Of a stretch of DNA of 5,242 nucleotides, positions 1 through 5,242 are shown one piece after another. Source of the DNA: Gammaproteobacteria bacterium (GTDB taxonomy: Bacteria; Pseudomonadota; Gammaproteobacteria; QNFN01); the NCBI GenBank assembly GCA_003645555.1, contig QNFN01000159.1, positions 1 through 5,242 on the forward strand. The letters run 5' to 3'. Position 1 is the stretch's first letter. The number at the start of each line of letters is the position of its first letter. Made by a program: the position numbers and the translations under genes. Under the pieces are notes generated by a model, which was not told where the DNA came from, made no database searches, and worked only from the letters and a program-made list of their open reading frames with translations.

Positions 1-62
1 GTGCCGAGCAGGTTCAGGTTGGGGCCGTTGAGTAGCAGGATCCGGGTCACGGCTGCATTCAT
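1..62 (-). CDS. aroQ: Type II 3-dehydroquinate dehydratase, N-terminal fragment (runs off left edge)
   Basis: Only the first 20 codons lie in the window. The minus strand contains ILLLNGPNLNLLG, the very conserved N-terminal motif of type II dehydroquinases. These cytoplasmic dodecamers convert 3-dehydroquinate to 3-dehydroshikimate in the shikimate pathway. The catalytic tyrosine and the rest of the roughly 145-residue protein are outside the window. The start is uncertain. ATG at 62-60 gives four extra residues, but the AAGG at 66-63 touches it with no spacer. GTG at 50-48 gives the usual short N-terminus (about seven residues before GPNLN, as in Pseudomonas AroQ) and puts AAGGA about 11 bases upstream. 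The longer form is listed here. The gene follows dsbD on the same strand after 125 bases, and dsbD-aroQ(-accB-accC) is a known gammaproteobacterial order, so cotranscription is likely. Confidence 0.88.
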   Translation of the reverse strand, partial: MNAAVTRILLLNGPNLNLLG

Positions 63-187
63 CCTTAGAGGTTGATTGGCGACCGGTTGAGGCTGTTTTC
101 AGGGGAGATACCGGCCAGATCGACGCATTTCTATCGATGCGCCAAGCACGCGCATTGTGCGCCCCGTCCCGCTGGTTGTCCAGGGGT

Positions 188-2473
188 TCAGCGCAGGGCG
201 GAGTCGATCTGACGGCTGAAATCGGTGGCGTTCATGAAGCCCATGACCCGGAAATCACGGCGCTCGTTACCGTCACGGTCGAAGAACATGATGGTTGGCG
301 GTCCGATCAAGCCGAACTCCTTCAGCAGGGCCCTGTCGATGTCGTCGTTGTCGGTGACGTCGGCTTGCAGCAGCACTACGTCAGCCAGCCTTGCCTGAAC
401 GCCGGGGTCACTGAAGGTCTCGTGTTCCATCTCTTTGCAGGTGATGCACCAGTCGGCATAGAAGTCGAGCATCACGCCCTGCCCCCGGTCACTCGCCAGT
501 GCGACCTCGCGCCGCAGTTCATCGACGCCCTTGATTCGCTGGAAGGCGAGTTCCCGTGTGGGGAGTGCCCCCGCCTGGAGGCCGCTCTGCCCGACGCCGA
601 TGCCGCGCAGAGGCTGGAACACGTCGCGGCCGCCGCTGGCAGCCCCGACCAGTAGCACGGCACCATAGAGCAGCATCACCAGCCCCGCTCCTTTCCACAG
701 CCGCCGCCAGCCGTGGCCTCCCGGGGACAGGTGGTCGAGAGCTCCGAGGTAGATTGCCGAGACGATCAGCAGTGCGGCCCACATCGTCATGGTCAGTGAT
801 GCCGGCAGAATGCGCTCGAGCATCCAGATCGCCACGCCAATCAGCAGCACACCGAAGATTGCCTTGATGACATCCATCCACGGCCCGGCCTTCGGCAGCA
901 GCTTGCCGGCAGAGGCTCCAATCAGCAGCAGCGGGGTGCCCATGCCGAGGCTCAGGGCAAACAGGGCGACGCCACCGAGCAGGGCATCCCCGGTCTGACC
1001 GATGTAGATCAGCGCGCCGGCCAGCGGGGCGGCGACGCAGGGACCGACGATCAGGGCCGAGAGGAAGCCCATTACGGCGACCCCGGTCAGGTTGCCGCTC
1101 TTTTGGCGATTGCTGGACGCGCTGAGGCGGCTCTGGGCCCAGTTCGGCACCTGCAGGTCGTAGAGGCCGAACATCGACATGGCGAGGACCACGAACAGCG
1201 CGGCGAACGTGCCGAGGATCCACGGGTTCTGGAAGGTTGCCTGCAGGTTGCTGCCGAACAGCCCGGCCAGGACGCCGGCAACGGTGTAGGTCATGGCCAT
1301 CGCCAGCACGTAGACCACCGATAGCGTGAACGCTCGCCGGGTCGTCACCGTGGTGCCCTGGCCGACAATGATTCCCGACAGGATCGGGATCATCGGAAAG
1401 ACGCAGGGGGTGAAGGAGAGCAGCAGGCCGAAACCGAAGAAGCTCAGCACTGTCAGCAGGCTGGTGCCCCTGGCGAGACTGGCCGCGATACTGTCCTGCT
1501 CACTGAGTGAGGCAGGTGCCGGTGTGGACGTTTGCCTGGTCAGGGCCGGGGTGACGGTAGCGGCCTGTGCCGTACTCAGCAGGGGCAGGGAGATGGCCAG
1601 GTCGCGTGTCTGTGGCGGGTAGCAGATGCCACCTTCGGCGCAACCCTGGTAGGTGGCGGTGAAGGTCAGTGGCCCGGGTGCCGGGTCGCTGCGGTCGAGG
1701 GGAACCCGTGCCGCCACCTCACCGGTGTAGATCTCCATTTTTCCGAAGTAGGGGTCATTCTTGGTCTTGCCCTTCGGCAGGTCGGCCGTGCCGAGTTGGA
1801 TGGCATCGTCGGCGGTGGAGAAACCAAACTTGTCACGGTAGAGGTAGTAACCGTCGGCAATCTGCCAGTGGGTGATGACGGCATCACCTTCCGGGGTGGC
1901 CTCGGCGCTGAGGACGAAGGCCTGGTCCACCTCCAGGAATTCCGGTTCCTGGGCGCCGAAACCGAGACGCTGGCCGAGCTGGGCGAGAACGCCCAGGCCG
2001 CCGCTCCCCGAGCCGCTTGCCGCGACCGGCAGCGCGACGTCGACGCGGCGGGTCTCTGGCGGGTAGCAGATACCGATGTCGGCACAGCCTTGCGCCTTGA
2101 CGTCGAGCGCGAGGATGTCGCCGGTGGCCTGGCCACTGTAGGGGACGGTGATGGTGACGTCACCGCGGTAGATAGCCATCTTGCCGAAAAAGGCGTCGTC
2201 CTTGATTTCGGTTGGCATCGGCAGTGCCGCCTCACCGAGGGTCACTCCGTCGCTGGCACTGGCGAAGCCGAGCTTGTCGCGGTAGAGGTAGTAGCCGTCG
2301 GCGATCCGCCAGACGACTTCCAGCCGGTCGCGGTCAGCCGTGACCGCAACCCGGTAGGCCTCGGTCGGGTCGAGCAGCTCCGGCTCGCCGACCAGGCTGA
2401 AGGCCGGGGCCGCCGTGGCCAGGGCCACTGGCAATAGCAGGCCGCCGAGAAGGCAGGTGAGAATGCGTTTCAT
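188..2473 (-). CDS. dsbD: Thiol:disulfide interchange protein DsbD with tandem-duplicated alpha domain
   Basis: Inner-membrane reductase that carries electrons from cytoplasmic thioredoxin to periplasmic partners such as DsbC and cytochrome c maturation thioredoxins. From ATG 2473 it has 761 residues, against about 565-590 in E. coli and Pseudomonas. Residues 1-22 look like a signal peptide (MKRIL, then a hydrophobic stretch and ALATAA). Two alpha domains follow, at about 25-150 and 175-298. Each has a YYLYRDK motif and the redox pair CxxxxxC followed by YPP: C130/C136 and C278/C284. A Thr/Pro/Ser-rich linker leads to the multi-spanning beta domain (about 338-612) with C357 in TPCVFP and C479 in VGPCVAAP, 122 residues apart as in E. 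coli. The C-terminal thioredoxin-like gamma domain has DWCITCK (C676, C679) and the cis-proline motif GPPT. All redox cysteines are present, so it should be active. A start 30 bases upstream is open but would put ten charged residues before the signal peptide. The ATG shares ATGA with the cutA stop, suggesting translational coupling. Confidence 0.97.
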   Translation of the reverse strand: MKRILTCLLGGLLLPVALATAAPAFSLVGEPELLDPTEAYRVAVTADRDRLEVVWRIADGYYLYRDKLGFASASDGVTLGEAALPMPTEIKDDAFFGKMAIYRGDVTITVPYSGQATGDILALDVKAQGCADIGICYPPETRRVDVALPVAASGSGSGGLGVLAQLGQRLGFGAQEPEFLEVDQAFVLSAEATPEGDAVITHWQIADGYYLYRDKFGFSTADDAIQLGTADLPKGKTKNDPYFGKMEIYTGEVAARVPLDRSDPAPGPLTFTATYQGCAEGGICYPPQTRDLAISLPLLSTAQAATVTPALTRQTSTPAPASLSEQDSIAASLARGTSLLTVLSFFGFGLLLSFTPCVFPMIPILSGIIVGQGTTVTTRRAFTLSVVYVLAMAMTYTVAGVLAGLFGSNLQATFQNPWILGTFAALFVVLAMSMFGLYDLQVPNWAQSRLSASSNRQKSGNLTGVAVMGFLSALIVGPCVAAPLAGALIYIGQTGDALLGGVALFALSLGMGTPLLLIGASAGKLLPKAGPWMDVIKAIFGVLLIGVAIWMLERILPASLTMTMWAALLIVSAIYLGALDHLSPGGHGWRRLWKGAGLVMLLYGAVLLVGAASGGRDVFQPLRGIGVGQSGLQAGALPTRELAFQRIKGVDELRREVALASDRGQGVMLDFYADWCITCKEMEHETFSDPGVQARLADVVLLQADVTDNDDIDRALLKEFGLIGPPTIMFFDRDGNERRDFRVMGFMNATDFSRQIDSALR

Positions 2474-2796
2474 GAACCCCCGTCCAGCGTGTCGTCGAGC
2501 CACGCCAGGTAATCACTAAGTCCCTGTTTCAGTGAGACCGCCACCACCTCGGGAAGTTCGTAAGGGTGATGTTCGACCAGCACGGTCTCCACCTCCTGAT
2601 AACGATCGACCCGGGTCTTGGCCAGCAGCAGGACCTCGCTGTCCTGGGTAATCTTACCCTGCCAGCGGTAGACCGACGTCACTCCTGGAAGGATATTGAC
2701 GCAGGCCGCCAACCGGCGCTCGACCAGAATGGTGGCCAGCCGTTGGGCGGTCTCGGCATCGGGGCAGGTGCTCATTACCAGCAGGTGGTCGGTCAT
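2470..2796 (-). CDS. cutA: Divalent-cation tolerance protein CutA
   Basis: A 108-residue protein of the CutA1 family, small trimeric proteins with a ferredoxin-like fold related to PII. In E. coli the cut locus was linked to copper and divalent-cation tolerance, but the biochemical role of CutA is unsettled. Family signatures seen are ERRLAACVNI (26-35, with Cys32), YRWQGK (43-48), the E-LLLAKT stretch (54-61) and HPYELPE (77-83). Length matches the family's usual 105-112. ATG 2796 is preferred because GAGG at 2806-2803 sits six bases upstream. An in-frame ATG at 2808 adds four residues (MRLP), and the GGAG before it directly abuts it. The stop TGA overlaps the dsbD start by four bases. Pairing with dsbD matches the E. 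coli cutA-dsbD (cutA1-cutA2) locus. No convincing promoter was found for this strand in the gap to fxsA. Confidence 0.96.
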   Translation of the reverse strand: MTDHLLVMSTCPDAETAQRLATILVERRLAACVNILPGVTSVYRWQGKITQDSEVLLLAKTRVDRYQEVETVLVEHHPYELPEVVAVSLKQGLSDYLAWLDDTLDGGS

Positions 2797-2802
2797 CGGC
2801 AG

Positions 2803-2806
2803 CCTC
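2803..2806 (-). promoter_or_regulatory. Ribosome binding site that fixes the cutA start
   Basis: GAGG lies six bases before ATG 2796 on the minus strand. It lies partly within the alternative upstream ATG (2808-2806), so the two starts cannot both use it. This favours the 108-residue CutA. Confidence 0.65.
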
Positions 2807-2817
2807 ATCTCCGGTCC

Positions 2818-2846
2818 GTGACAGCCTCTGCCGTCGGGGGTATAAA
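2818..2846 (+). promoter_or_regulatory. Sigma70-type promoter for fxsA
   Basis: The -35 box GTGACA (2818-2823) matches TTGACA at five of six positions. After a 17-base spacer comes TATAAA (2841-2846), matching TATAAT at five of six. Transcription would begin near 2853, leaving about 65 bases of leader before the TTG start of fxsA. The promoter lies in the 121-base gap between divergent cutA and fxsA. Its -35 box is close to the cutA ribosome binding site, so leftward initiation would have to occur within or beyond it. Confidence 0.65.
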
Positions 2847-2905
2847 AGGGTATCCCGCCCGACCGGCGTTGTCATCGGTCACGCGTGCGGCGATCAGGAG
2901 ATTTC

Positions 2906-2909
2906 GGAG
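2906..2909 (+). promoter_or_regulatory. Ribosome binding site that supports the TTG start of fxsA
   Basis: GGAG is followed by eight bases and then TTG at 2918. The competing in-frame GTG at 2885 has no purine-rich stretch upstream and would add eleven polar and charged residues ahead of the first membrane segment. Confidence 0.65.
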
Positions 2910-2917
2910 TATTCCCC

Positions 2918-3376
2918 TTGAATCCATTCGGCGCATTGCTGCTGCTGTTTCTCGTTGTCCCGTTGGCGGAGATCTACCTGTTGATCCAGGCAGGTGGGGC
3001 CATCGGCGCCCTGAACACGGTGGCCCTCGTGGTGCTGACCGCGGTGGCCGGTGCCTGGCTGTTGCGGCTGCAAGGGCTCGCGACCCTGCGTCGTGTGCAA
3101 CAGAGTCTCGAACACGGCGAACTGCCGGAGACCGCGCTGATCGAGGGTGCCTTGTTGCTACTCGCCGGTGCGCTGCTGCTGACCCCTGGATTCCTGACCG
3201 ACGCCTTCGGTTTTCTGCTGTTGGTGCCGGGCGCCCGTGTCGCCTTCGCCAGGGCCGTGTTGGCGCGAGGCGTCCTTCACGCCAGCAGCCACGTTGAACA
3301 GCGCGATGTTGGCCCCTCCGACGACGGGCGGGTGATTGAAGGCGAAGCACGTCGCGAGCAAGATGGGGACTCGTAA
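2918..3376 (+). CDS. fxsA: FxsA family membrane protein
   Basis: A 152-residue integral membrane protein of the FxsA family (E. coli FxsA has 158). In E. coli, extra FxsA relieves the exclusion of phage T7 by the F plasmid; its normal function is not known. Visible features are hydrophobic segments at about 5-23 with the PLAEIYLLI motif, 32-49, and 74-105 with the conserved LLLTPGFLTDAFGFLLLVPG signature, followed by a basic segment (RVAFARAVLAR). The C-terminal tail is charged and disordered-looking, with the VIEGE motif found in many family members. The start is TTG at 2918, chosen from the GGAG eight bases upstream and from alignment with the family N-terminus. It sits between cutA and groES as in E. 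coli, without the dcuA-aspA and yjeH genes present there. A hairpin with a T-run 48 bases after the stop probably ends transcription. Confidence 0.93.
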   Translation: MNPFGALLLLFLVVPLAEIYLLIQAGGAIGALNTVALVVLTAVAGAWLLRLQGLATLRRVQQSLEHGELPETALIEGALLLLAGALLLTPGFLTDAFGFLLLVPGARVAFARAVLARGVLHASSHVEQRDVGPSDDGRVIEGEARREQDGDS

Positions 3377-3423
3377 CGAGGCATGCAAGGCGCGGCCTGA
3401 CTGGAATGCTCTGGTGCGGAATC

Positions 3424-3450
3424 TCCATCCAGACCGAAGGGTGGATTTTT
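3424..3450 (+). terminator. Probable Rho-independent terminator of fxsA
   Basis: TCCATCC (3424-3430) pairs with GGGTGGA (3439-3445), seven pairs including one T-G, around an eight-base loop, and is followed by TTTTT (3446-3450). It begins 48 bases after the fxsA stop. The stem is modest, so termination may be partial. Confidence 0.5.
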
Positions 3451-3464
3451 GTTCAATTCGTTCA

Positions 3465-3551
3465 AGCCAAGGAACCTCTGATCAAATCATGAACTCGTAT
3501 CTGGCGCCCGGAATGTCCAGCTTTGTCGTTGCAAATCTTCTCAATAGCTAG
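3465..3551 (+). other. Unassigned debris, possibly one end of an insertion sequence
   Basis: This stretch is visibly less GC-rich than the flanking genes and matches no gene I recognise. It starts with GGAACCTCTGATCAA (from about 3471), which resembles the terminal inverted repeats of some IS5-family elements from memory only. It contains a 20-codon reading frame (ATG 3489 to TAG 3549-3551) with no recognisable similarity and no good ribosome binding site. No matching inverted end and no transposase are visible, so an insertion-sequence origin is a weak inference. It lies directly before the outer-membrane-protein fragment. Confidence 0.2.
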
Positions 3552-3730
3552 CTGTTACGTGCGTTTTGCGCCTCAAATCTGATATCCGAGCCGACTGGAT
3601 CTACACCAAGATCGAGAATGACGATTGGAGTTGGGACGATTTCCAGTACGCTGATGGCACGACGGTAGATCTTGTCGACAAAGAGAGCGTCAACTTCGTC
3701 GGCGTCAGCTTCTACCATAGGTGGCGCTGA
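3548..3730 (+). pseudogene. 3' remnant of a beta-barrel outer membrane protein, possibly MtrB/PioB family
   Basis: The frame opens after a stop at 3545-3547 and ends in TGA at 3728-3730, but it has no usable start. From about 3569 it reads as 53 residues with alternating beta-strand character: LKSDIRADWIYTKIEND, then DWSWDDFQYADGTTV, and a last strand NFVGVSFYHRWR. The aromatic-rich final strand is typical of outer membrane beta-barrels. The overall pattern (a DWxW segment, a YADGTT turn and a short last strand) reminds me of the C-terminus of MtrB/PioB proteins, the barrels that hold decahaem cytochromes in extracellular electron transfer. That family call is from memory and unverified. Upstream coding is missing, so the gene is truncated. 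A strong terminator 21 bases after the stop looks like its original one. In E. coli this slot holds yjeH. An unrelated barrel is the main alternative. Confidence 0.5.
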
Positions 3731-3751
3731 CCCTCGCCGGAACCGGTAACG

Positions 3752-3782
3752 CTCGGCTCGCCTCGGCGGGCCGAGTTCTTTC
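3752..3782 (+). terminator. Strong Rho-independent terminator after the outer-membrane-protein remnant
   Basis: The arms CTCGGCTCGC (3752-3761) and GCGGGCCGAG (3766-3775) form a ten-pair stem with one T-G pair and a CTCG tetraloop, followed by TTCTTTC. It starts 21 bases after the remnant's stop codon. It would also insulate the groESL promoter from rightward read-through. Confidence 0.75.
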
Positions 3783-3798
3783 GTGGGCAGTGTTACAG

Positions 3799-3810
3799 CG
3801 CGTATACGCG
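3799..3810. repeat. 12-base perfect palindrome CGCGTATACGCG
   Basis: The sequence equals its reverse complement. It is continued by a second CGCGTAT copy (3808-3814 overlaps its right arm), so it also reads as a direct repeat CGCGTAT-A-CGCGTAT. A small AGATA-AGG-TATCT hairpin follows at 3814-3826. It lies about 95 bases upstream of the groESL -35 box. Its function is unknown; it may be a regulator site or chance. Confidence 0.35.
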
Positions 3811-3879
3811 TATAGATAAGGTATCTGGATCGCGGTCGGGTGCCTGAAGGCCGCGGTTGTCGGGCAGCGGCTCTAACTA

Positions 3880-3893
3880 GGTAAATATTTACC
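3880..3893. promoter_or_regulatory. 14-base perfect palindrome upstream of the groESL promoter
   Basis: GGTAAATATTTACC is a perfect inverted repeat with an A/T core in GC-rich surroundings. Its centre is about 50 bases upstream of the predicted groESL transcription start and it ends ten bases before the -35 box. The position suits an activator site or an A/T-rich UP element that contacts the RNA polymerase alpha subunit. I do not recognise the motif as a named operator. Confidence 0.4.
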
Positions 3894-3902
3894 CGCCTGA
3901 CC

Positions 3903-3931
3903 CTTGACTTCGCAAAGACCGCCCCTATTAT
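3903..3931 (+). promoter_or_regulatory. groESL promoter with overlapping sigma32-like and sigma70-like elements
   Basis: Sigma32 reading: CTTGACT (3903-3909), then twelve bases, then CCCCTATTAT (3922-3931), close to the CTTGAAA / CCCCAT-T heat-shock consensus. Sigma70 reading: TTGACT (3904-3909, five of six), a 16-base spacer and TATTAT (3926-3931, five of six). Both predict a start near 3938, inside the CIRCE element, leaving a leader of about 75 bases. Basal and heat-induced transcription from overlapping elements is plausible. Confidence 0.75.
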
Positions 3932-3957
3932 TAGCACTCACTCGCGGCGAGTGCTAA
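3931..3957. promoter_or_regulatory. CIRCE operator (HrcA binding site)
   Basis: TTAGCACTC (3931-3939), nine bases, then GAGTGCTAA (3949-3957) matches the CIRCE consensus TTAGCACTC-N9-GAGTGCTAA without a mismatch. HrcA represses groE and dnaK operons through this site and loses activity on heat shock. The left arm begins at the last base of the -10 box and the operator covers the predicted transcription start, which explains repression by blocking polymerase. hrcA itself is not in the window. Confidence 0.97.
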
Positions 3958-4012
3958 CAGGCGTGCGCCGTGACCGACACCAGAATCCACAGGAGCGATT
4001 GGGAGCTTATCG

Positions 4013-4303
4013 ATGAAAATCAGACCTCTGCATGACCGAGTGATCGTCCGCCGCACCGAAGAGGAGCGCACCAGCCCGGGTGGCATCGTCATCCCGGATA
4101 ACGCCACCGAAAAGCCTTCCAAGGGCGAGATCATCGCGGTCGGCAACGGCAAGATCCTCGACAGCGGCGATGTGCGTGCACTCGACGTCAAGGTCGGTGA
4201 CAACGTCCTGTTCGGCAAGTACTCGGGCACCGAAGTCAAGGTCGACGGTGAGGACCTCCTCGTGATGCGCGAGGAAGACATCATGGCCGTCATGGAAGGC
4301 TGA
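4013..4303 (+). CDS. groES: Co-chaperonin GroES
   Basis: The 96-residue heptameric lid of the GroEL folding chamber (E. coli GroES has 97), cytoplasmic. It starts [13 protein letters not shown], the standard N-terminal strand. The mobile loop is at about 16-33 and contains GGIVIPDNA, whose hydrophobic triplet docks on the GroEL apical domain. The remaining core shows [11 protein letters not shown] and [19 protein letters not shown], and the C-terminus ends [14 protein letters not shown] at 4001-4005 lies seven bases before the ATG, with a further AGGAG at 3991-3995. It is the first gene of the groESL operon and is governed by the promoter and CIRCE element just upstream. No irregularity was seen. 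Confidence 0.98.
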   Translation: MKIRPLHDRVIVRRTEEERTSPGGIVIPDNATEKPSKGEIIAVGNGKILDSGDVRALDVKVGDNVLFGKYSGTEVKVDGEDLLVMREEDIMAVMEG

Positions 4304-4310
4304 ACAGCCT
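4297..4310 (+). other. Small hairpin over the groES stop codon
   Basis: AGGCTG (4297-4302) and CAGCCT (4305-4310) are perfect inverted arms. Realistically this is a five-pair stem with a GAAC loop spanning the TGA. No T-run follows, so it is not a terminator. It could affect message stability or the groES:groEL ratio, or be chance. Confidence 0.3.
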
Positions 4311-4341
4311 GTCCGACCGACCGAACACAGAATTGAACTAG

Positions 4342-5242
<901 letters not shown>

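Noticed and set aside
121..142. Near direct repeat ATCGACGC / ATCGATGC before aroQ
   Set aside because: The units are only eight bases with one mismatch and there is no third copy; chance is a sufficient explanation.
150..162. GCGCA-TTG-TGCGC inverted repeat between dsbD and aroQ, considered as a terminator
   Set aside because: The stem has five pairs and no T-run follows on the minus strand, so it would not terminate transcription between the two genes.
1532..2437. 301-codon plus-strand frame opposite dsbD
   Set aside because: It is the complement of a clearly real dsbD gene in GC-rich DNA, shows no known motif, and its apparent internal repeats simply mirror the duplicated DsbD alpha domains.
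2839..2875. Leftward promoter for cutA in the divergent gap
   Set aside because: ATGACA (2875-2870) is an acceptable -35 box, but at 16-18 bases spacing only poor -10 matches such as TACCCT are found. I could not support a specific promoter.
2566..3297. 243-codon plus-strand frame overlapping cutA and fxsA
   Set aside because: It is antisense to cutA and out of frame with fxsA, and has arginine-rich shadow composition without any family motif.
3548..3937. 129-codon minus-strand frame across the fxsA-groES gap
   Set aside because: It runs through the terminator hairpin, both palindromes and the promoter region, has no recognisable similarity, and is opposite the barrel-protein remnant, which has the better protein character.

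Overview
The window looks like a piece of chromosome from a high-GC gammaproteobacterium. The inference rests on gene content and order (aroQ, dsbD, cutA, fxsA, groES, groEL) and on protein similarity to families known from Pseudomonas and E. coli. In E. coli the same chain reads dsbD-cutA-dcuA-aspA-fxsA-yjeH-groS-groL; here dcuA-aspA and yjeH are absent. A perfect CIRCE operator together with a sigma32-like promoter in front of groES argues against an enteric bacterium and fits lineages that keep HrcA, such as Chromatiales-type or Xanthomonas-type bacteria. The species cannot be named from this sequence.

Layout. Positions 1-62 (minus) hold the first codons of aroQ, type II 3-dehydroquinate dehydratase, running off the left edge. 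Positions 188-2473 (minus) encode DsbD, the inner-membrane thiol:disulfide reductase, here with an unusual tandem duplication of its periplasmic alpha domain. Its start codon overlaps the stop of cutA (2470-2796, minus). The cutA-dsbD-aroQ block is therefore probably one leftward transcription unit. A 121-base divergent intergenic region separates cutA from fxsA (2918-3376, plus) and carries a near-consensus sigma70 promoter for fxsA. The fxsA start is best read as TTG.

Positions 3377-4012 (636 bases) have no intact gene. They hold a probable terminator for fxsA, a less GC-rich stretch of debris with a possible insertion-sequence end, and an open 3' fragment that reads as the C-terminal strands of a beta-barrel outer membrane protein, possibly of the MtrB/PioB type, followed by its own strong terminator. 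Next come two short palindromes, then the groESL control region with overlapping sigma32/sigma70-type promoter elements and CIRCE. groES (4013-4303) is complete; groEL (from 4357) is cut by the right edge after 295 codons.

How the parts work together: most of the window concerns protein quality and envelope homeostasis, with cytoplasmic folding by GroES/GroEL under heat-shock control and periplasmic disulfide reduction by DsbD. The window is largely a conserved housekeeping neighbourhood. The least explained items are the doubled DsbD alpha domain and the outer-membrane-protein remnant between fxsA and groES. I did not find evidence for a wholly new system.
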